A DNA stretch of 64,000 bases from Manis javanica (GCF_040802235.1 NC_133163.1:43110501-43174500), one strand, 5' to 3'. Positions 24,426 to 41,340 are shown, counted from the stretch's first letter. A program made the numbers and translations. Notes: generated by a model from the letters alone, not told the origin.

Positions 24426-25179
24426 TGAGGACACTTACTATTGCTCCATTAGGACTCCGCACATCCAGAGAACTGGCCTGAGTGTGACTGTTCCCTGGGT
24501 CTGCCAAACAAAACACATTCCAAGCACAAACCTCCACTTTGCTAGTGTTGAAAGCCTGTCACTGTAACCAAACTGCATCTGTAGGCACCACCCGCCATTA
24601 CTTAGGGATCAAGGATATGTATTCTAGACTTTAACTGTGTCGACACCTCAGCTGTCCGGAAGGATGACAGCCATGGGCAGGCTTGAGAGCACAGGAATCC
24701 TGAGAAAAAGTGAAAAGGCCATTAGGAGAAGTCTTAGTATACAGCCTGTGGGCTCTGCAGGGGACTGTAACTCCATGTGCCTCACCCTCCTGCTTTCCCC
24801 AGGGCGTTTTCCAGGTGGCTGAAACTGCTCTGCTTACAGACTCCAGCTGGCCCACCATTATGGAGCAGGCTCAGTTCTGCTTTCCTTGTGGAGAATCGAT
24901 AGCCTGTGGAACCCTGGTTCAGAAAAGCGAAGCCTTGTAATGACAAACTGATGGGTATAAAGGCCAAAGGGGTGGGAGGAGGAATCTGCCACCGGGCGTG
25001 TTTCCTGTAATATGGAAGAATCTGGTTTGAGGTGTGGCTTCAGGCTCTCAGAGAAACGTGCTGATCATCTTAACTGATGCATGAGAAATGAGTTAGTCAC
25101 CTCCTTATTCATGGCATGGAAATGTCTCTGAGAATCTGGGGTTCTGGGGGAGGCCTCCTTCAAAGAGGCATAGGTGGAA

Positions 25180-25335
25180 ACAGCACTGAGCAGAGCCGGC
25201 AGGAACCACTGCCCTGGCTCTGACACAGAAACACTATTTGACTTCACCTCTCTGAACCCTCATGTCTGAATTTTGAGAATGAGGTGGTGACACCATTAAC
25301 AGGGATTATCTCTGAAGGCTGAGATTATAGGGAGA
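25180..25335 (+). mobile_element. MIR SINE fragment
   Basis: CCTGGCTCTGACACAGAAACACTATTTGACTTCACC, CTGAACCCTCATGTCTGAATTTTGAGAATGAGGTGG. Confidence 0.55.
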
Positions 25336-25999
25336 GATTTCACTCTCCACTTGAGCACCACTGCTTGTTTAAAATAATTCTTTTAAACAACATACTGTAT
25401 TAATTTTACAATGTAACTTTTCAGAAAATGAAACTAAAAAGCTAGGAGTAGATACTCTATAAAATCCAGAAGAAGTGGTGGGTGTGGATTGCAGTGGCGG
25501 CCAGGTGAAGCCACAACCTGGGATGGCTAAGGAAGATTCTCTGAGCTCTTGTCAGGACCAAGACCACAGGACCAGGAATATTAGGGCCAAGACAACCAGA
25601 TGGAATCAGGCCTGTGAAACCCAGATCCTAAGTAAGACCTGCTTCACCCAAGCTGGACAAGCACATGATGAACCTGTCCTTCTCCTCCTTGAAGATTTCC
25701 TGGCACCATGAAATGGGATTTTCAGGGCAAGGTGGGGAAATAGGGCTGCTACAGTCTCTCTTGGCTTGAAGAACAGCCCCTATCACTTAGTCTAGGTTTA
25801 CAGGATTATCTTTCAAGGTGAGGGACAGTTTGTCAGCATTTTGCAAAAGAGACCCTGCCTCCCTGCAGCTTTAGTCCATAGCCAGAGTCCATGGGTCTAA
25901 TACCTGGTGACTGCTCTTTTCTGGTACAAAGTAACTTTCCTGGGTACCCCTGCCTTTTCTCGACTTCACAACTATGTCCTTTCACCAAAAGGTCTCCAA

Positions 26000-26185
26000 A
26001 TGGTTTAGATCGGTCGTTATGCATGTCAAAACTGGCTGCATGCAGAAGCACCTGGGGTGTGAGTTGACAACACAGTCCCATCCCAGGAGGTTCAATAGGT
26101 CCTGGTGGGACCCAGACATCTGCATTTATTATGAAGCACTCCAGGCATTTCTGATGCCCCCAGGCCAGTACAGTGATATCCACTG
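26000..26185. mobile_element. MER5A-like hAT DNA-transposon relic
   Basis: Contains TGCAGAAGCACCTGGGG near 26041, CCATCCCAGGAGGTTCAATAGGTC near 26078 and CATCTGCATTTATTATGAAG near 26116, following the MER5-type order. Confidence 0.65.
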
Positions 26186-26479
26186 TGTCACATCACCGTA
26201 TGGTTTCTTTAGGGCTTTCTAGGTGCAGTGGTCCAGCCCTGAAAACACAGTCACGCACGGACAAAGCATCCAGAAAGGTGAACCTTGCCAAGGCAACACG
26301 CACAGGTGGGTATTAGCGCTGGGAACTCCACGTGGGGCCACCAGTGTTTTGACATTACTGAGAATGCCTCTGCTCTCCCCACCCACAATGCACCATGTTC
26401 CCCTCTGGCCTCTCCCTTCCACCCCAGTTAATGCACAGATGGAGCAAACCTCTGAAAACGAGACAGACTCTGCATGAGG

Positions 26480-27060
26480 CATCCGTGGCTTTGGGAGAAT
26501 CCAGTCCAATTTGCCATCAATATCAAGCCTGGCTTTTGATTATGTTGATGATGAAGACTGTAAACAAAACAGCCTTTCTCTACTAATTAATTCCCTCTGA
26601 AGAACTCTAAAGATCTTTAATTACACAGTTTGAAAAGCAGCAGTCACCCGATCAGGTCGATGGGCCTGGGCACTCCTCTCTGCCCACCTGAACGAAATAT
26701 CTTCTTGTTTTCCCTGCTTCACACACCTAGGATGGGCTTGCAGTAAATCCTGTCAACTAAACGCCTGACAAAAGTGCTCTGATGTCAGGTATAAAGAATG
26801 CCACCTACAGCTTAATGTCTGGAAAAAAATTCTGAGGCCTGCAAACAAAGAAGGTTTTTGTCTTCTTAATGCCCTGTATGCAATCGAGTGGAAATGCTAC
26901 TTCCATCAGTAATTTACAAATGAAATTAAAGTTGTTGAAAGACAGGGTAAACCAGAAGCCTTGGTTTCTTTGCAGAACAGGAAAAATTTAAACCTCTAAA
27001 TGTTTTAGCAGATTTACTAAATTTCCAATTAAATCATGAAATCTATTATTGCAGAGCTCT
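26480..27060. promoter_or_regulatory. Conserved-looking AT-rich noncoding block
   Basis: Repeat-free sequence with clustered AT-rich transcription-factor-like words: TTGATTATGTTGATGATGAA near 26536, TGTAAACAAAAC (forkhead-like) near 26559, CTAATTAATTCC (homeobox) near 26583, CTTTAATTAC near 26615, and CCAATTAAATCATGAAAT near 27025. This density exceeds that of the flanking unique DNA. There is no coding potential. Enhancer activity is an inference. Confidence 0.28.
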
Positions 27061-28380
27061 GAGAGGGCAGTGTCTCCTCTCTTTGTCCCACTCTGTCTCT
27101 GTCTCCCTCCCTCCCCACAACGCATACATATGTTATCAGCAAACTAAACTATGCCTCCCCATGTTGGTTTCATTCTGTTCTCCCTGCAGGGAAATTGGGG
27201 TAAAGAGAGGGACACACAAGCTTAAAGGGGAAGGAAGCTGCTCAGCAGTGGTTTTCAGGTGTGGCTTAGGCAAGCCTTTGGAAAAGAACAGTAATTTGCC
27301 TCACTTGAGGGTCCCACGGCCCCCAGTGGTGAAGGCAGCCTGGCTGGAGCAGGAGGCATCCGGAGCTCTTTCGTGGGGAGGGAGTCAGATGTGCTATACA
27401 AGAGCACCCTCTGCCAGTTGGCATGGAGGGCTGGCTGGAGAGCCTGTGGCCAGGAGCTGGGGGAAAGGGCACAGGACCCTAAGCACACCAAGCCAGTGGG
27501 GCCGGGGGCCAGGCAGGAGAGAGATTCTATCTTCAAAACTAGACAGAATACTCACCTCCGGAACAATAGCTGGTGCAGGCAGGGGCGATGCTGATTTTCC
27601 AAGGGCCCTCCACGTTAATCCGCCCCACCAAATCCAGCCACCAGGAGCCTGAATGGTCCTCAAGACACCCATTCAGCAGAAAATAACGGGTGATTTTTGC
27701 CCTTGTCTCCCGAGATCTCTGGTGAGCACTGCTGCTCTGGCTGACATGTGTTTGTAAAGATAAAGCACCAGGCCACTTTGGGGACCCTCCCAGGCTATTA
27801 CAAGGAGCTAGTGGTGCCAACTCAGGCTCTGCATGGCTTTTTAGAATTGAGCTGTTAATTTTTTTTAATACACACCTCTTTCTGAAAAGCATTTGAAGCA
27901 ACTTACAATAAAGGCAGACACAATAAGGTCATTCAACTAAAACTGGAAAAGCAAAGCCATGGAAAGGAGGAAGAAGCAAGCTTTGACTAAGAAATGTAAT
28001 AGAGTTACTGAGATTGGGCATCAGATTAGGCACTGAGCTTCCTGGGAGCCAGGGCAAAGAAAGGATACCAATTAGATAGTCCATATAACCTACTAGAAGG
28101 AAGCAGAACAATTCTTCAAGAGAGGCAAGCTTTTCTTTTCTGGCATTACGTTTATTTTAGGAGACTGTATAGCAATTCAAAAAACATCATACAGTGTGTT
28201 TGACAGTCTTTTTATGTAATAAATACAGAGGCTATTCTCATAAAGCTATTTCTTGCTATGATCTTTGGCACTTGTCAAGGACAGACATCAATCACAACTC
28301 CAAAGGTAAATTTAAATGGAAGAAAACAAACTGGGAAATGGGAAATAGCTAGACAAATATCATCCAGATTTTAGCTCTTG
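27060..28380. other. Unique, partly GC-rich intergenic DNA
   Basis: GC is higher at 27240-27620. A plus-strand frame of 190 codons at 27083-27652 and overlapping frames on other strands lack any recognised domain or splice sites, so I do not call a gene. Confidence 0.45.
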
Positions 28381-28384
28381 AGTG

Positions 28385-28560
28385 TTTCATTCATTCATTA
28401 CCCCATTAGATATTTATTAAGTGGCTAATAAATGTCAGGTTCTTCATGTGGGAGATAGAGCAGTAAACAAGCAGACAAAATCTTACTCTCAGCGTGATCT
28501 AACCTGATACTAAGAAAAGGACTGAGCATCCTCAGAGGAATGAATGAATAGCAGGCAAGC
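28385..28560 (-). mobile_element. L2 3'-end-like fragment
   Basis: TTCATTCATTCATTACCCCATTAG, GATATTTATTAAGTGGCTAATAAATGTCAGG, GAGATAGAGCAGTAAACAAGC. Confidence 0.55.
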
Positions 28561-29399
28561 TTCCTTTGGCTTAGTGTTGAATAAGGGCAGTTGTAACACA
28601 TGGGATCCTTTCAGACGTTAAGTCTCAGAGGTCCCACCTCAAACTACCTTAAATAATAAAGAATGTGATTTTTTTGCTTCAGCAGCTCCATAATGCTTTC
28701 TGTGCACTGTACCATATTTGGGCTGATTGTAAAACAGCTGCAGTAGTTCTGGGACAACTTCCAGAGCAAGGCAGGAGAGCATTTCTTCCTGTGGCTTTTG
28801 CTTAAGATGGAGGACATTTTTTCTAACCCTGTTCCCACCCTATTCGGCAGACTTCTCCTTTTGTCTCATTGGCTAGAATTGGCCCACATACCCTTTCCTG
28901 ATCCAGTTCTGACAAAGTGGACAGGGTCACCTTTGACCAGTCAGGCCACCCCTGGAGCCAGGGCCGGAGTTGGCTTCCCCTGTAGTACTTGGCCAGGGGA
29001 GGAAGGAGGATACTTGAGCAAAATTGGGGTTGTGCTGGGCAGGGAATAAATGGATGCTGGGGTAGGCAGCTAAGACTGTCATTTGGTCTTTCAACACCAC
29101 CTCCCTGGGATGTCAAGGTTATGGTAGGTGAATAGTAATCAATGATGTTGGAATGTCTGTCTGCTTGGTTTCCTTCAAAAAAGAATATACTAACTATTTG
29201 TTATATTTCTTGAGTCAGACTTACCATTTCCCTTATCTCCCACCACTTTTTCAGTTGAGGCCTTTATTTTACTTGTAGACATCAAAAATAAACTTCTACT
29301 AACTTTTCTTCCTACCTTCAGTTTTACTCAAAACTGATCCATCTTCAACACTCAATAGAACAATCTTCTTAAAAATAAATATACACTATTACTTCTGGG

Positions 29400-31385
29400 C
29401 TTCACAACTTCTTTGACATCTTGAACAATATAAAGTTAATGATCTTTGCAACAGCACACAAAAGTGAAATATTTAGGTGCACTTTTAATAAATATGTATA
29501 GGATCTATATGAAAGAAAATAAAAACTCTGATGAAAGTAATCAAAGATCTAAATTGTTGAAGAAATATTCATGCTCATGGACAGGAAGACTCAATATTGT
29601 TAAGATATCAGTTCTTTCCAATTAGATCTATAGATTTAATGTAATTCCAATAAAAAATCCCAGCAAGTTATTTTGTGAATATTAACAAATTGGTTAGAAA
29701 GTTTATATGAAAGACAAAAAACCCAAAAGAGCCAACACATTATTGAAGAATGAAATTAGAGGACTGATACTACCTGAGTTTAAGACTTACCATAAAGGCT
29801 TAGTAAATTTAGACAGTATATTAGCAAAAGAATAGACAAAGGGATCAATGGAACAGAATGGACTGCCAGAAATAGACTCACATAAATATAGTCAGCTGAT
29901 CTTTGACAAAGGAGGAAAAAAGCATTTCCATTGAAAAATGACAGTCTTTTTAAAAAGCTGTTTTATTTCTTTATTCAGCTCTGTATTTGGTGGTGGAACA
30001 ACTGGATATCCACATGCAAAAAAAAAAAAAAGACTCTAGACACAGCCTTACATCATTCACAAAAATTAACTCAAATGGATCATTAACTAAATGTAAAATG
30101 CAAAACTATGAAACTATTAGAAGACAATGTAGGAGAAAATCTATGCGACCTTAGGTTGGGTGATGACTTTTTAGATACAACACCAAAAGCACAATTATGA
30201 AAGAAAAAATTGATTAAGTTAAACTTCATTAAAGTTAAAAACTTCTGCTCTGCAAAAGACATTAAGAGAATGAGAAGACAAGCCACAGAATGGGAGAAAT
30301 TTGCAAAACATATATATGATAAAGAACTTGTATCCAAAATACATAAAGAGCTCTTAAAACTCAACAATAAGAAAACAAGCCACTTAAAAAATGGGCAAAA
30401 GATCTGAATAGATACCCCACAAAAGAAGAAATACAAATGTTAAATAAGCACATGAAAAGATGATCAACATCACAGGTCATCTGAAAATTACAAATTAAAG
30501 TGAGTTACTACTACATACCTGTTAGAATGGTTATAAACACTGACAACACCAAATGGTGATGAAGATGTGGGGCATCAGGGGCTCATTCATTACTGGTTAG
30601 AAGGCAAAATGGTACAGCCACTCTGGAAGACAGTATGGTAGCTTCTTACAGAGCTAACAAAAAGTCTTTCCATATGATTCAGCAATTGTGCTCCTTCGTA
30701 TTTTACCCAAATGTGTTGAAATTTCATGTTCACTCAAAAACTCATCTTATTCATAACTGCCAAAAACTTGGAAAAAAACAAGATATCCTTCAATATGGAA
30801 ATAGATAAACTGAGGTAATTCCATACAATGCAGTATTATTCTGCAACAAAGAGAAAAGAGTTCTCAAGCCACAAAAGATATGGAAGATTCTTAAATGCAC
30901 ATTGTTAACTGAAAGAAGCCAAACAAAAAGGCTACATACTGTATGGTTTCAACTATATGACATTCTGAAACAGGCAAAACTAGAGATAGTAAAAGGATCA
31001 GTGGTTGCCTGGGATTCTAGGGGAGGTGGGCAAGGATGAAGAGATGGAACATGGATATTTTTAGAGCAACGAAACAATTTTGTATAATACTGTAATGGTG
31101 GATACCTGACATTGCGCATTTGTCAAAATTATACAACACCAAGTTTAACCCTAAGATAAACTATGGAATTTAGTTAATAATAATATATCAGTAATAATGT
31201 AATAATAATCAACATCATCAATTGTAACAAATACATCACACTAATGCAAGATGTTAATAATAGGGGAAACATATGAGTTGGGGAGAGAAGGAGGAGAAGA
31301 GGCAGTATGCAGGAACTCTGTACTTTCTGCCCAATTTTTCTGTAAACCTAAAATTGAGTCTAAAAAAGTCAAGTCTCTTACTAAA
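29400..31385 (+). mobile_element. Old LINE-1 3' fragment (L1MA/L1MB type)
   Basis: Plus-strand L1 carrying the 3' part of ORF2 and its 3'UTR. Recognisable parts are the ORF2 C-terminal region (GAAAATCTATGCGACCTTAGG near 30136, then KVKNFCSAKDIKRMRRQATEW in one frame at 30231) and the L1MB-like tail (GGAACTCTGTACTTTCTGCCCAATTTTTCTGTAAACCTAAAATTG at 31311-31355, here described by its start and end). It is clearly older than the two L1s to its right: it has far more stops and no tail. A 13-nt A run lies at 30018-30030. Confidence 0.88.
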
Positions 31386-31679
31386 AAGGGTCTTTAGCAT
31401 GACATGAAAGATCTTTCACCACCAGGGCAGTACCATCCTTTTCCCGCCTTGGCTCCACAAATCCTCACCATATATCCTTTGACTTTTTGAGCTATCAGAA
31501 TTATATTTGAATTATCAGAATTATATAATTTTAGGATGACTTCTAGAAGCTTTCTGGTCTCTTCAGTTGGTAATGTTGCCACTACTCAAAGGTGGAAGGA
31601 TGAAGTAGATTCCCATGCCTGTCACCAATGCATATTCCCAAGTAGTAGTGTGTCCATTCTATGGGATGGCAAGTGAGAC

Positions 31680-31795
31680 AAGAAGTTGTTCAGAAATTTG
31701 GGTAAGATTGCTCAGCTAGAAGATGGCAGGGTTGGTATTCAAACTCAAGGCTTTGGAAGAACAGAATCCTTTCTACCTGCTGATGACTTAATCCT
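31680..31795 (-). mobile_element. MIR SINE fragment
   Basis: AAGATTGCTCAGCTAGAAGATGGCAGGGTTGGTATTCAAACTCAAGG matches the reverse CORE-SINE 5' part. Confidence 0.5.
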
Positions 31796-32307
31796 AGACA
31801 GCCCAGAAAACAGCCTGGAAGGGAGCTCATTCCAGGCTGGAGGCTGGTCTGCCTGAAAAGCTATGCAGCAATCTAGCAGGATCTGCCCATGGTAAGAAGA
31901 CTTGAAAAGACCCTCCACCCTCCAGTCCCAGGACTAAATGGAGGCCTTGGGTCCAGCTCCTCAAAGCCCTATGGCAGGGGAGGTATTGTTAGTTTTTAAA
32001 TCACTGCATCCCCTCTGCACCTAGTACATTGCCTGATCCCCAGCAGATGTACTTTAAATATCTGCTTATCAAGTAAAAATAAAATAAGATCCCTAATTTA
32101 TCAACTACTTACCCCTTGTAAGACATTTCCACCCACACCATCTCAGGTGTGCACACCAGCCCCAAGTATGGTGTGGGACAGAATTCACACCTCTCATGCT
32201 ATAATAAAGAAGGAATTGGGACCAGAATCCAAGTCTCAGGCCCAGTCCAGAGAGTCATCCTTGAAAAAACAAAGGTTCAGTGGGGACGGCAGGTCAAGGG
32301 AAGGAGC

Positions 32308-32515
32308 TAACACTTACTGAGCACCTGCTCTTGTGTTATCTATTTAATGTTCCCACAGTGCTTTGGGGGTGGGGGTTGATATCAACATTTCCATTTTAGG
32401 ATAAGAAAATGGAAGCTCATAGAAGTCATCACTTGCTAAGATCACAAGATTAATAGGTGCCAAAGCCTGGATTCAAATCCAATTCCATTGGACTCCAACG
32501 CTCATGACTTTCGTT
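32308..32515 (-). mobile_element. MIR SINE
   Basis: CTTACTGAGCACCTGCTCTTGTG, CCATTTTAGGATAAGAAAATGG, CTAAGATCACAAGATTAATAGGTGCCAAAGCCTGGATTCAAATCC: reverse MIR, about 100 bp left of the full-length L1. Confidence 0.8.
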
Positions 32516-33289
32516 TATATGATGACAAGATACCTCCTAGTTTTCTAAATTAGGAAATTTTGAAAGGGTTCTATAGAATAAGTCAGTTATTTTTGGAATG
32601 GACATTGGTTCTCTGTTGCTATTTAAATAAGAACGAGGAGGCATGAGTAGGGTGGCGGAAATCTCCTCCCAAAACCATATATATTTTGAAAATATAGCGA
32701 ATACAACTATTCCTAAAAGAGTGACCAGAAGATACAATACACAAGCCAGGCTACATCTGTGAGAGCCCAACATTTCACATACAAAGCTGTGACCTGGCAG
32801 AACCCAAGCACTCCCTGCACCCCAGCTCACTGGTGGGAGGAAGGGAATCAGAGTGGGGAGGGAGTGGAAGCCCAGGACTCCAAAATGACTAGCTCTGGTG
32901 GTCTGCCCCAGGAGCACAGACACACATTCCATGGTGCACTGGATATTGGAGGAGTGGAAAAGCAAGGTCTGAGATTGAGACTGCGAACAGGTTCCCACTG
33001 CTAGCTGCCCTGGGACAAAAGAAAATTGAACGCTTTAAAGTCTTAAAGGGACAAGGGCTTAACAGGTGGACAAAATCATCCTGGCACACTCAGCCCAGCA
33101 GGCTGAGAACTTTAAGGAACTTCAGGCGCCCATGCACCTCTTCAGGTGGCAATGCACCTCTGAAGCCCCTTGCGGCAATAAGCAGCCTGCTGTTGCTTAC
33201 CCCCTGACAGCATTACAAGCAAACTGGCTGACCCACCATTGCTGCAGAATAGCCGGGGAGCAGCCCTGCCCACAACAACCACACAGCTT

Positions 33290-33825
33290 AGCATAGAGGC
33301 TTCTCCCTGCGCACAGCTAACCAGCCCAGACTGAGAGGCTGCTCCTGCACATGGTTGACTGGCACAGACAGCAGAGACTGGAGCAGAGTCCAGGAGGCAC
33401 AAAGGGGCTTTGTTCTCACAACAGAACACACTCCGCTCGCCTGTGACCCCTGCCAGTGCTTTAGGCCATCTCAAGGGCTGCCCCGCCCACAGCAACTCAG
33501 GGGATTAACTCAGAGGCTGCTTCCTGCACATGGTTGACTGCCACAGACAGTGGAGATGGGCACGGAGACTGGGAGGCACAAAGGGGCTTTGCTCTTGCGG
33601 CAGAACATGGGCTGCTAGTCTGTGACCCCCGCCATTGCCCTAGGCCATCTCAAAGGCCGCCCTGTCCATGGAAGCTTAGGAAATTAATCCAGAAGCTGCC
33701 CCTGTGTGTGGTTAACTGGCACAGAGAGCAGACACAGTCAAGGCAACTGGCAAGCAGGAAGGGACTTTGTTCTCCCAGCTGACACACGTGCCACTTGCCA
33801 GTGACCACTCCCATCACCACGAAAA
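33290..33825 (+). repeat. Tandem ~179-bp units in the L1 5'UTR
   Basis: Three diverged direct repeats. The anchor word ATGGTTGACT begins at 33351, again at 33530, and as GTGGTTAACT at 33708, so the periods are 179 and 178 bp. Each unit continues with CACAGACAG, a GGCACAAAGGGGCTTTG-like segment, a CTGTGACCCC-like segment, and a CCATCTCAA-type segment; the third unit is more diverged. A weaker partial unit may precede it (33180-33340). The arrangement resembles monomer-type L1 promoters known from mouse. Confidence 0.75.
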
Positions 33826-33934
33826 GGCAGAAGAACCTTGTTCAGTGCAAAATCCCTCAAACACCAGAGAGAGGGATGGTGAGACTGAAATCACCAATCT
33901 TCCTTGAAAAGAATTCAAAATAAAAGTCATAAGC

Positions 33935-34640
33935 ATGCTGATGGAGCTACAGAGAAATATTGAAGAGCTAAGGGATGAATTCAGGAGGGAGATAACAGAA
34001 ATGAAAAAAACAATGGAAGAATTTAAGAGCAGACTGGATGAGGTGAAAGAGACTGTTAATGGAATAGGAATCAGAGAAAAGGAATACAGAGAAACTGAGG
34101 CAGAGAGAGATATAAGGATCTCTAGGAATGGAAGAATATTAAGAGAACTGTGTGACCAATCCAAATGGAATAATATTCACAATATAGAGGTACTAGAAGA
34201 AGAAGAGAAATAAAAAGGGATAGAAAGTGTCTTTGAAGAAATAATTGCTGAAAACTTTCCCAATCTGGGGAAGGAAATAGTCTCTCAGACCATGGAAGTG
34301 CACAGATCTCCCAACACAAGGGACCCAAGGAGGATAACACCAAGACATGTAATAATTAAAATGGCAAAGATCAAAGACAAGGAGAAAGTATTAAAGGCAG
34401 CCAGAGAGAGAAAAAAGGTCACCTACAAAGGAAAACCCATCAGGCTATCATCAGATTTCTCAACAGAAAAATTACAGGCCAGAAGAGAATGGCATGATAT
34501 ATTCAATGCAATGAAACAGAGGGGCCTTGAACCAAGAATACTGTATCCAGCATGATTATCATTTAAATCTGAAGGAGGGATTAAATAATTCCCAGATAAG
34601 CAAAAGTTGAGGGAATTTACCTCCCATAAACCATCTCTAC
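33935..34640 (+). pseudogene. L1 ORF1 remnant (RNA-binding chaperone), broken
   Basis: Encodes the L1 ORF1p layout. An N-terminal coiled coil rich in E, R and K occupies about residues 1-60 (MLMELQRNIEELRDEF...). The RRM/CTD region follows, with the characteristic HVIIKMAKIKDKEKVLKAAR and RLSSDFSTEKLQARREW stretches. The frame is interrupted by a TAA at 34211-34213, continues in the same frame, and has further stops at 34553-34555 (TGA) and near 34586. A start upstream of 33935 would be expected in an intact copy, so this is degenerate. It belongs to the full-length L1 around it. Confidence 0.88.
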
Positions 34641-34959
34641 ACTGTATTTTAAAGGGGCTACTCTAGATTGAAGTGCTCCTAAGGCTAAATAGATGTCACC
34701 AGATAAAATAAAAGCACAGCAAAGAAAGTAGACCAACCAAATACTAACTAAATGCAAAATAAAATCAGTTATCCACAAAATCAGTCAAGGGAAACACAAA
34801 GAGTATAGAATAAAACACATAAAATATAAAGAGTGGATGAGGAAGAAAAAGAAGGCAGATAAATGAAGAAACTTCAGACTGTATTTATAATAGCATAATA
34901 ATTGAGTTAAATTAGATGGTTAGATAGTAAAGAAGTTACCCTTGAACCTTTGGTAACCA

Positions 34960-38766
<3,807 letters not shown>

Positions 38767-39869
38767 GAAGAAAGCAAAAACTGAAGGAACAAAACAGCAG
38801 CAGAATCACAAAACCCAAGAATGGACTAACAGTTACCAAAGGGAAAGGGACTGGGGAGGTTGGGTGGGAAGAGAGGGATAAGGAGATAAAGGAGCACACA
38901 TAATGTAGTGGTTGGGGGGCATGGGGAAGGCAGTATAGCACAGAGAAGACAAGTAGTGATTCTAGAGCATCTTACTCTGCTGATGGACAGTGATTGCAAT
39001 GGGGTATGTGGTGGGTAATTGATAATGGTGGAAATATAGTAACCACAATGTTGCTCATGTAATTCTATATTAATAATACCAAAATAAAAATAAAACAAGA
39101 ATGAGGCGCTGGTAATGCTTCAGGCCAATTCATGGCCTACTTAGACTCTGTGCTGTTCAGCTTTCATCTGTAACTTTGGACCCCTTTCTGGAAACCACCT
39201 TTCAAGGGGAGCATTGATTTCTTACACCATGGCCCTGGAGGTGATCACAATGGGAGGTAAGAGTCTATGGAAACCACTGTGTTTTTTTGTTTTTTGGGTT
39301 TTTTTTTTGATGTAGAGATTAGTTGTATTTAATCTAGAGAAATCTGAGGAAGGTGTCAGATTGCTCATGCTTGTGGGACATGTTCAGAGGGACTGTACGC
39401 ACTACTGTGTCTGTGCAGAGTCTATCCAGGAGTAAGGGAGAAGAATGAGCCCTCCAATTCCTTCCCATCCATCCCTCCAGCCTGCCCACAGGTGGCTAAC
39501 TGTCCTGGCTGTGGGTTGCATGTGCCATCCAGGCTCTGAGCAGCCGTTGAGAAAACCAAGGCCCCTAAGGGAACAGTCTGGCCAGTGGGCTCCTGCATTT
39601 GTCTCCAGTGTGGCAGCAGCAGGGACCTGAGGACAAGGACCTGAGTCCCTGACCATGACCCCAAGTATAGTCAAGCTGTTGACAGGGCTGCTATGGCCAG
39701 AAAGGGAGGCAAGAACATAGGAGTTACCCAGCATTGGTCCACGCTGTGCTCTGAATCAGAGCTTGAGCCAGAAGGAGAACTAGAAATCTAAGAATAAAGA
39801 AAGGAAGGGAAGAAGGGTTGGAGGAGAACCACTGCTTGGCCCTGAGATGTGTGTGAAGTAACACAAGTG

Positions 39870-40085
39870 GATTTTGAATGAGCACTTGCTATGGGCCAGT
39901 TGGCATTTATTATGTCACTTAATTCTCTCACACCCCTATGGAGTAAATATTACTGCCCATGCTTTACAGATGAAGAAACTGAGGCTCAGAGAGGTAAGTA
40001 ACTGGTTTAAGTCCCCAGAAGGCAAATGAGGAGGAGGATGGAATCACAAGCACACTGGGCTCAGAGCTCAAGCTCCTGACCACCT
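39870..40085 (-). mobile_element. MIR SINE
   Basis: GAGCACTTGCTATGGGCCAG, GCTTTACAGATGAAGAAACTGAGGCTCAGAGAGG (39960-39993), AAGTAACTGG: clear reverse MIR. Confidence 0.88.
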
Positions 40086-40989
40086 GGGACATGCCAGCTC
40101 CTCACTCAAGGCTGGTGCTCCTGGATGAGGTTGGCTCGAGACACACAGCACGAGGCTGGAGTGGGCAAGCCCAGCTCCACCGTAACAGCCAGGGGAAGGC
40201 ACGGTCATCTAAGAAAACAAGCAGGTTATGGCAGTACAACATAAAGACGTGTTGGGTAACAGACTTAGTAAGGAATGTCTGAAGGCTCAGTGTGGTTCAC
40301 TGATCTCCCCTAGAAACATCTCGGTTTACATTAAAATTACACATTTTGATTTGAATGTGGAGGTAGAGAGAGCTATGTGGAAGCTCCCTGCCAGTCTTTG
40401 AAGGCAAAGAAATGGGGCTGTAGCCAGCAAGCAGTACTACTGAATGGAAGGAGCGGTGGGGCAGCACCATGAACCACAGGCTCCCCTGAACCGGCTCTCA
40501 GCTATAAAATGAAGGCAGAGGCATATGGATGATTTCTCTAGGAAAACAGCCTCGTGATGCTGAGGTCTGCTCTTATCTGGTGTTTCTCAAATCCATGTAC
40601 AGTACACAGAGCTGTGTTGATGCAGCCCTGTCATGGGGCTGTTGATTACAGCTAGCTCCTGAGGCCACCATAGTTTCCAAAGGGGCTGTGTGGATGTCCC
40701 AGTCAAGCTAACTCAGGCTCCTATGGATGGTATCTGCAGGGGTTTCAGAGAGAGAGAAAATGAAATACTTTCCGCCTCAAAACTGGGGATAAAGTGAGGA
40801 TCAGGTTGCAAGTCAAGTCTAAGATAACAGGGCCTGAAAGGGTTCTCAGAGCCCTGGATGCTGCAGGCGAGAGTGTCAAGGCCTTGTGCATGTTGCTGCA
40901 GCCTAAGCCCAGTGTGGGGGTCACATCCAGGGTCCTGGGAGGTTTAGGACAGAGAATCCAGGGACTGCCTGGGAACGGAAACTGCTAAG

Positions 40990-41340
40990 TCGTCTCAAAC
41001 ATACCGTATTCCTTCAAGGTTCCCTCTGCCGGGAACACCTTACCCTCTCAGGCTTAGTTCGCCCCTGATCGTCCAGATTTCATCTTCCTCTGAAAAGCCT
41101 TCCCTTTCCTCTAAGTAAGGCACGGTGCCTCCTATGGCCTCTCAGGACAGCCCATGCTTGCCCCTACGGTAAAGCCTTGCCCCTGACCTGTTGACCCATC
41201 TGTTGCTAGTGTTTGACTGGAAACTCCTCAGGTGCAGGACTTTGTCAGGTCCCCACTAAGCACCCACCTCCTGGTATTTGGCCAACCACATATTAGTTGA
41301 TAGAAAAGGGATGCTAGAGAAAACAAATGTTTGCTCAGTA
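40990..41340 (+). mobile_element. L2 LINE fragment
   Basis: GTTCCCTCTGCCGGGAACACC, CAGATTTCATCTTCCTCTGAAAAGCCTTCCC, GACTGGAAACTCCTCAGGTGCAGGACTTTGTC: L2 3' part in order. Confidence 0.7.

Noticed and set aside
27083..27652. 190-codon plus-strand open frame
   Set aside because: It overlaps open frames on other strands in a GC-richer patch, a typical composition effect. No domain or conserved motif recognised.
33534..33782. Pair of similar short open frames (33355-33537 and 33534-33782) suggesting a duplicated peptide
   Set aside because: The similarity comes from the ~179-bp tandem units of the L1 5'UTR, not from a protein repeat.
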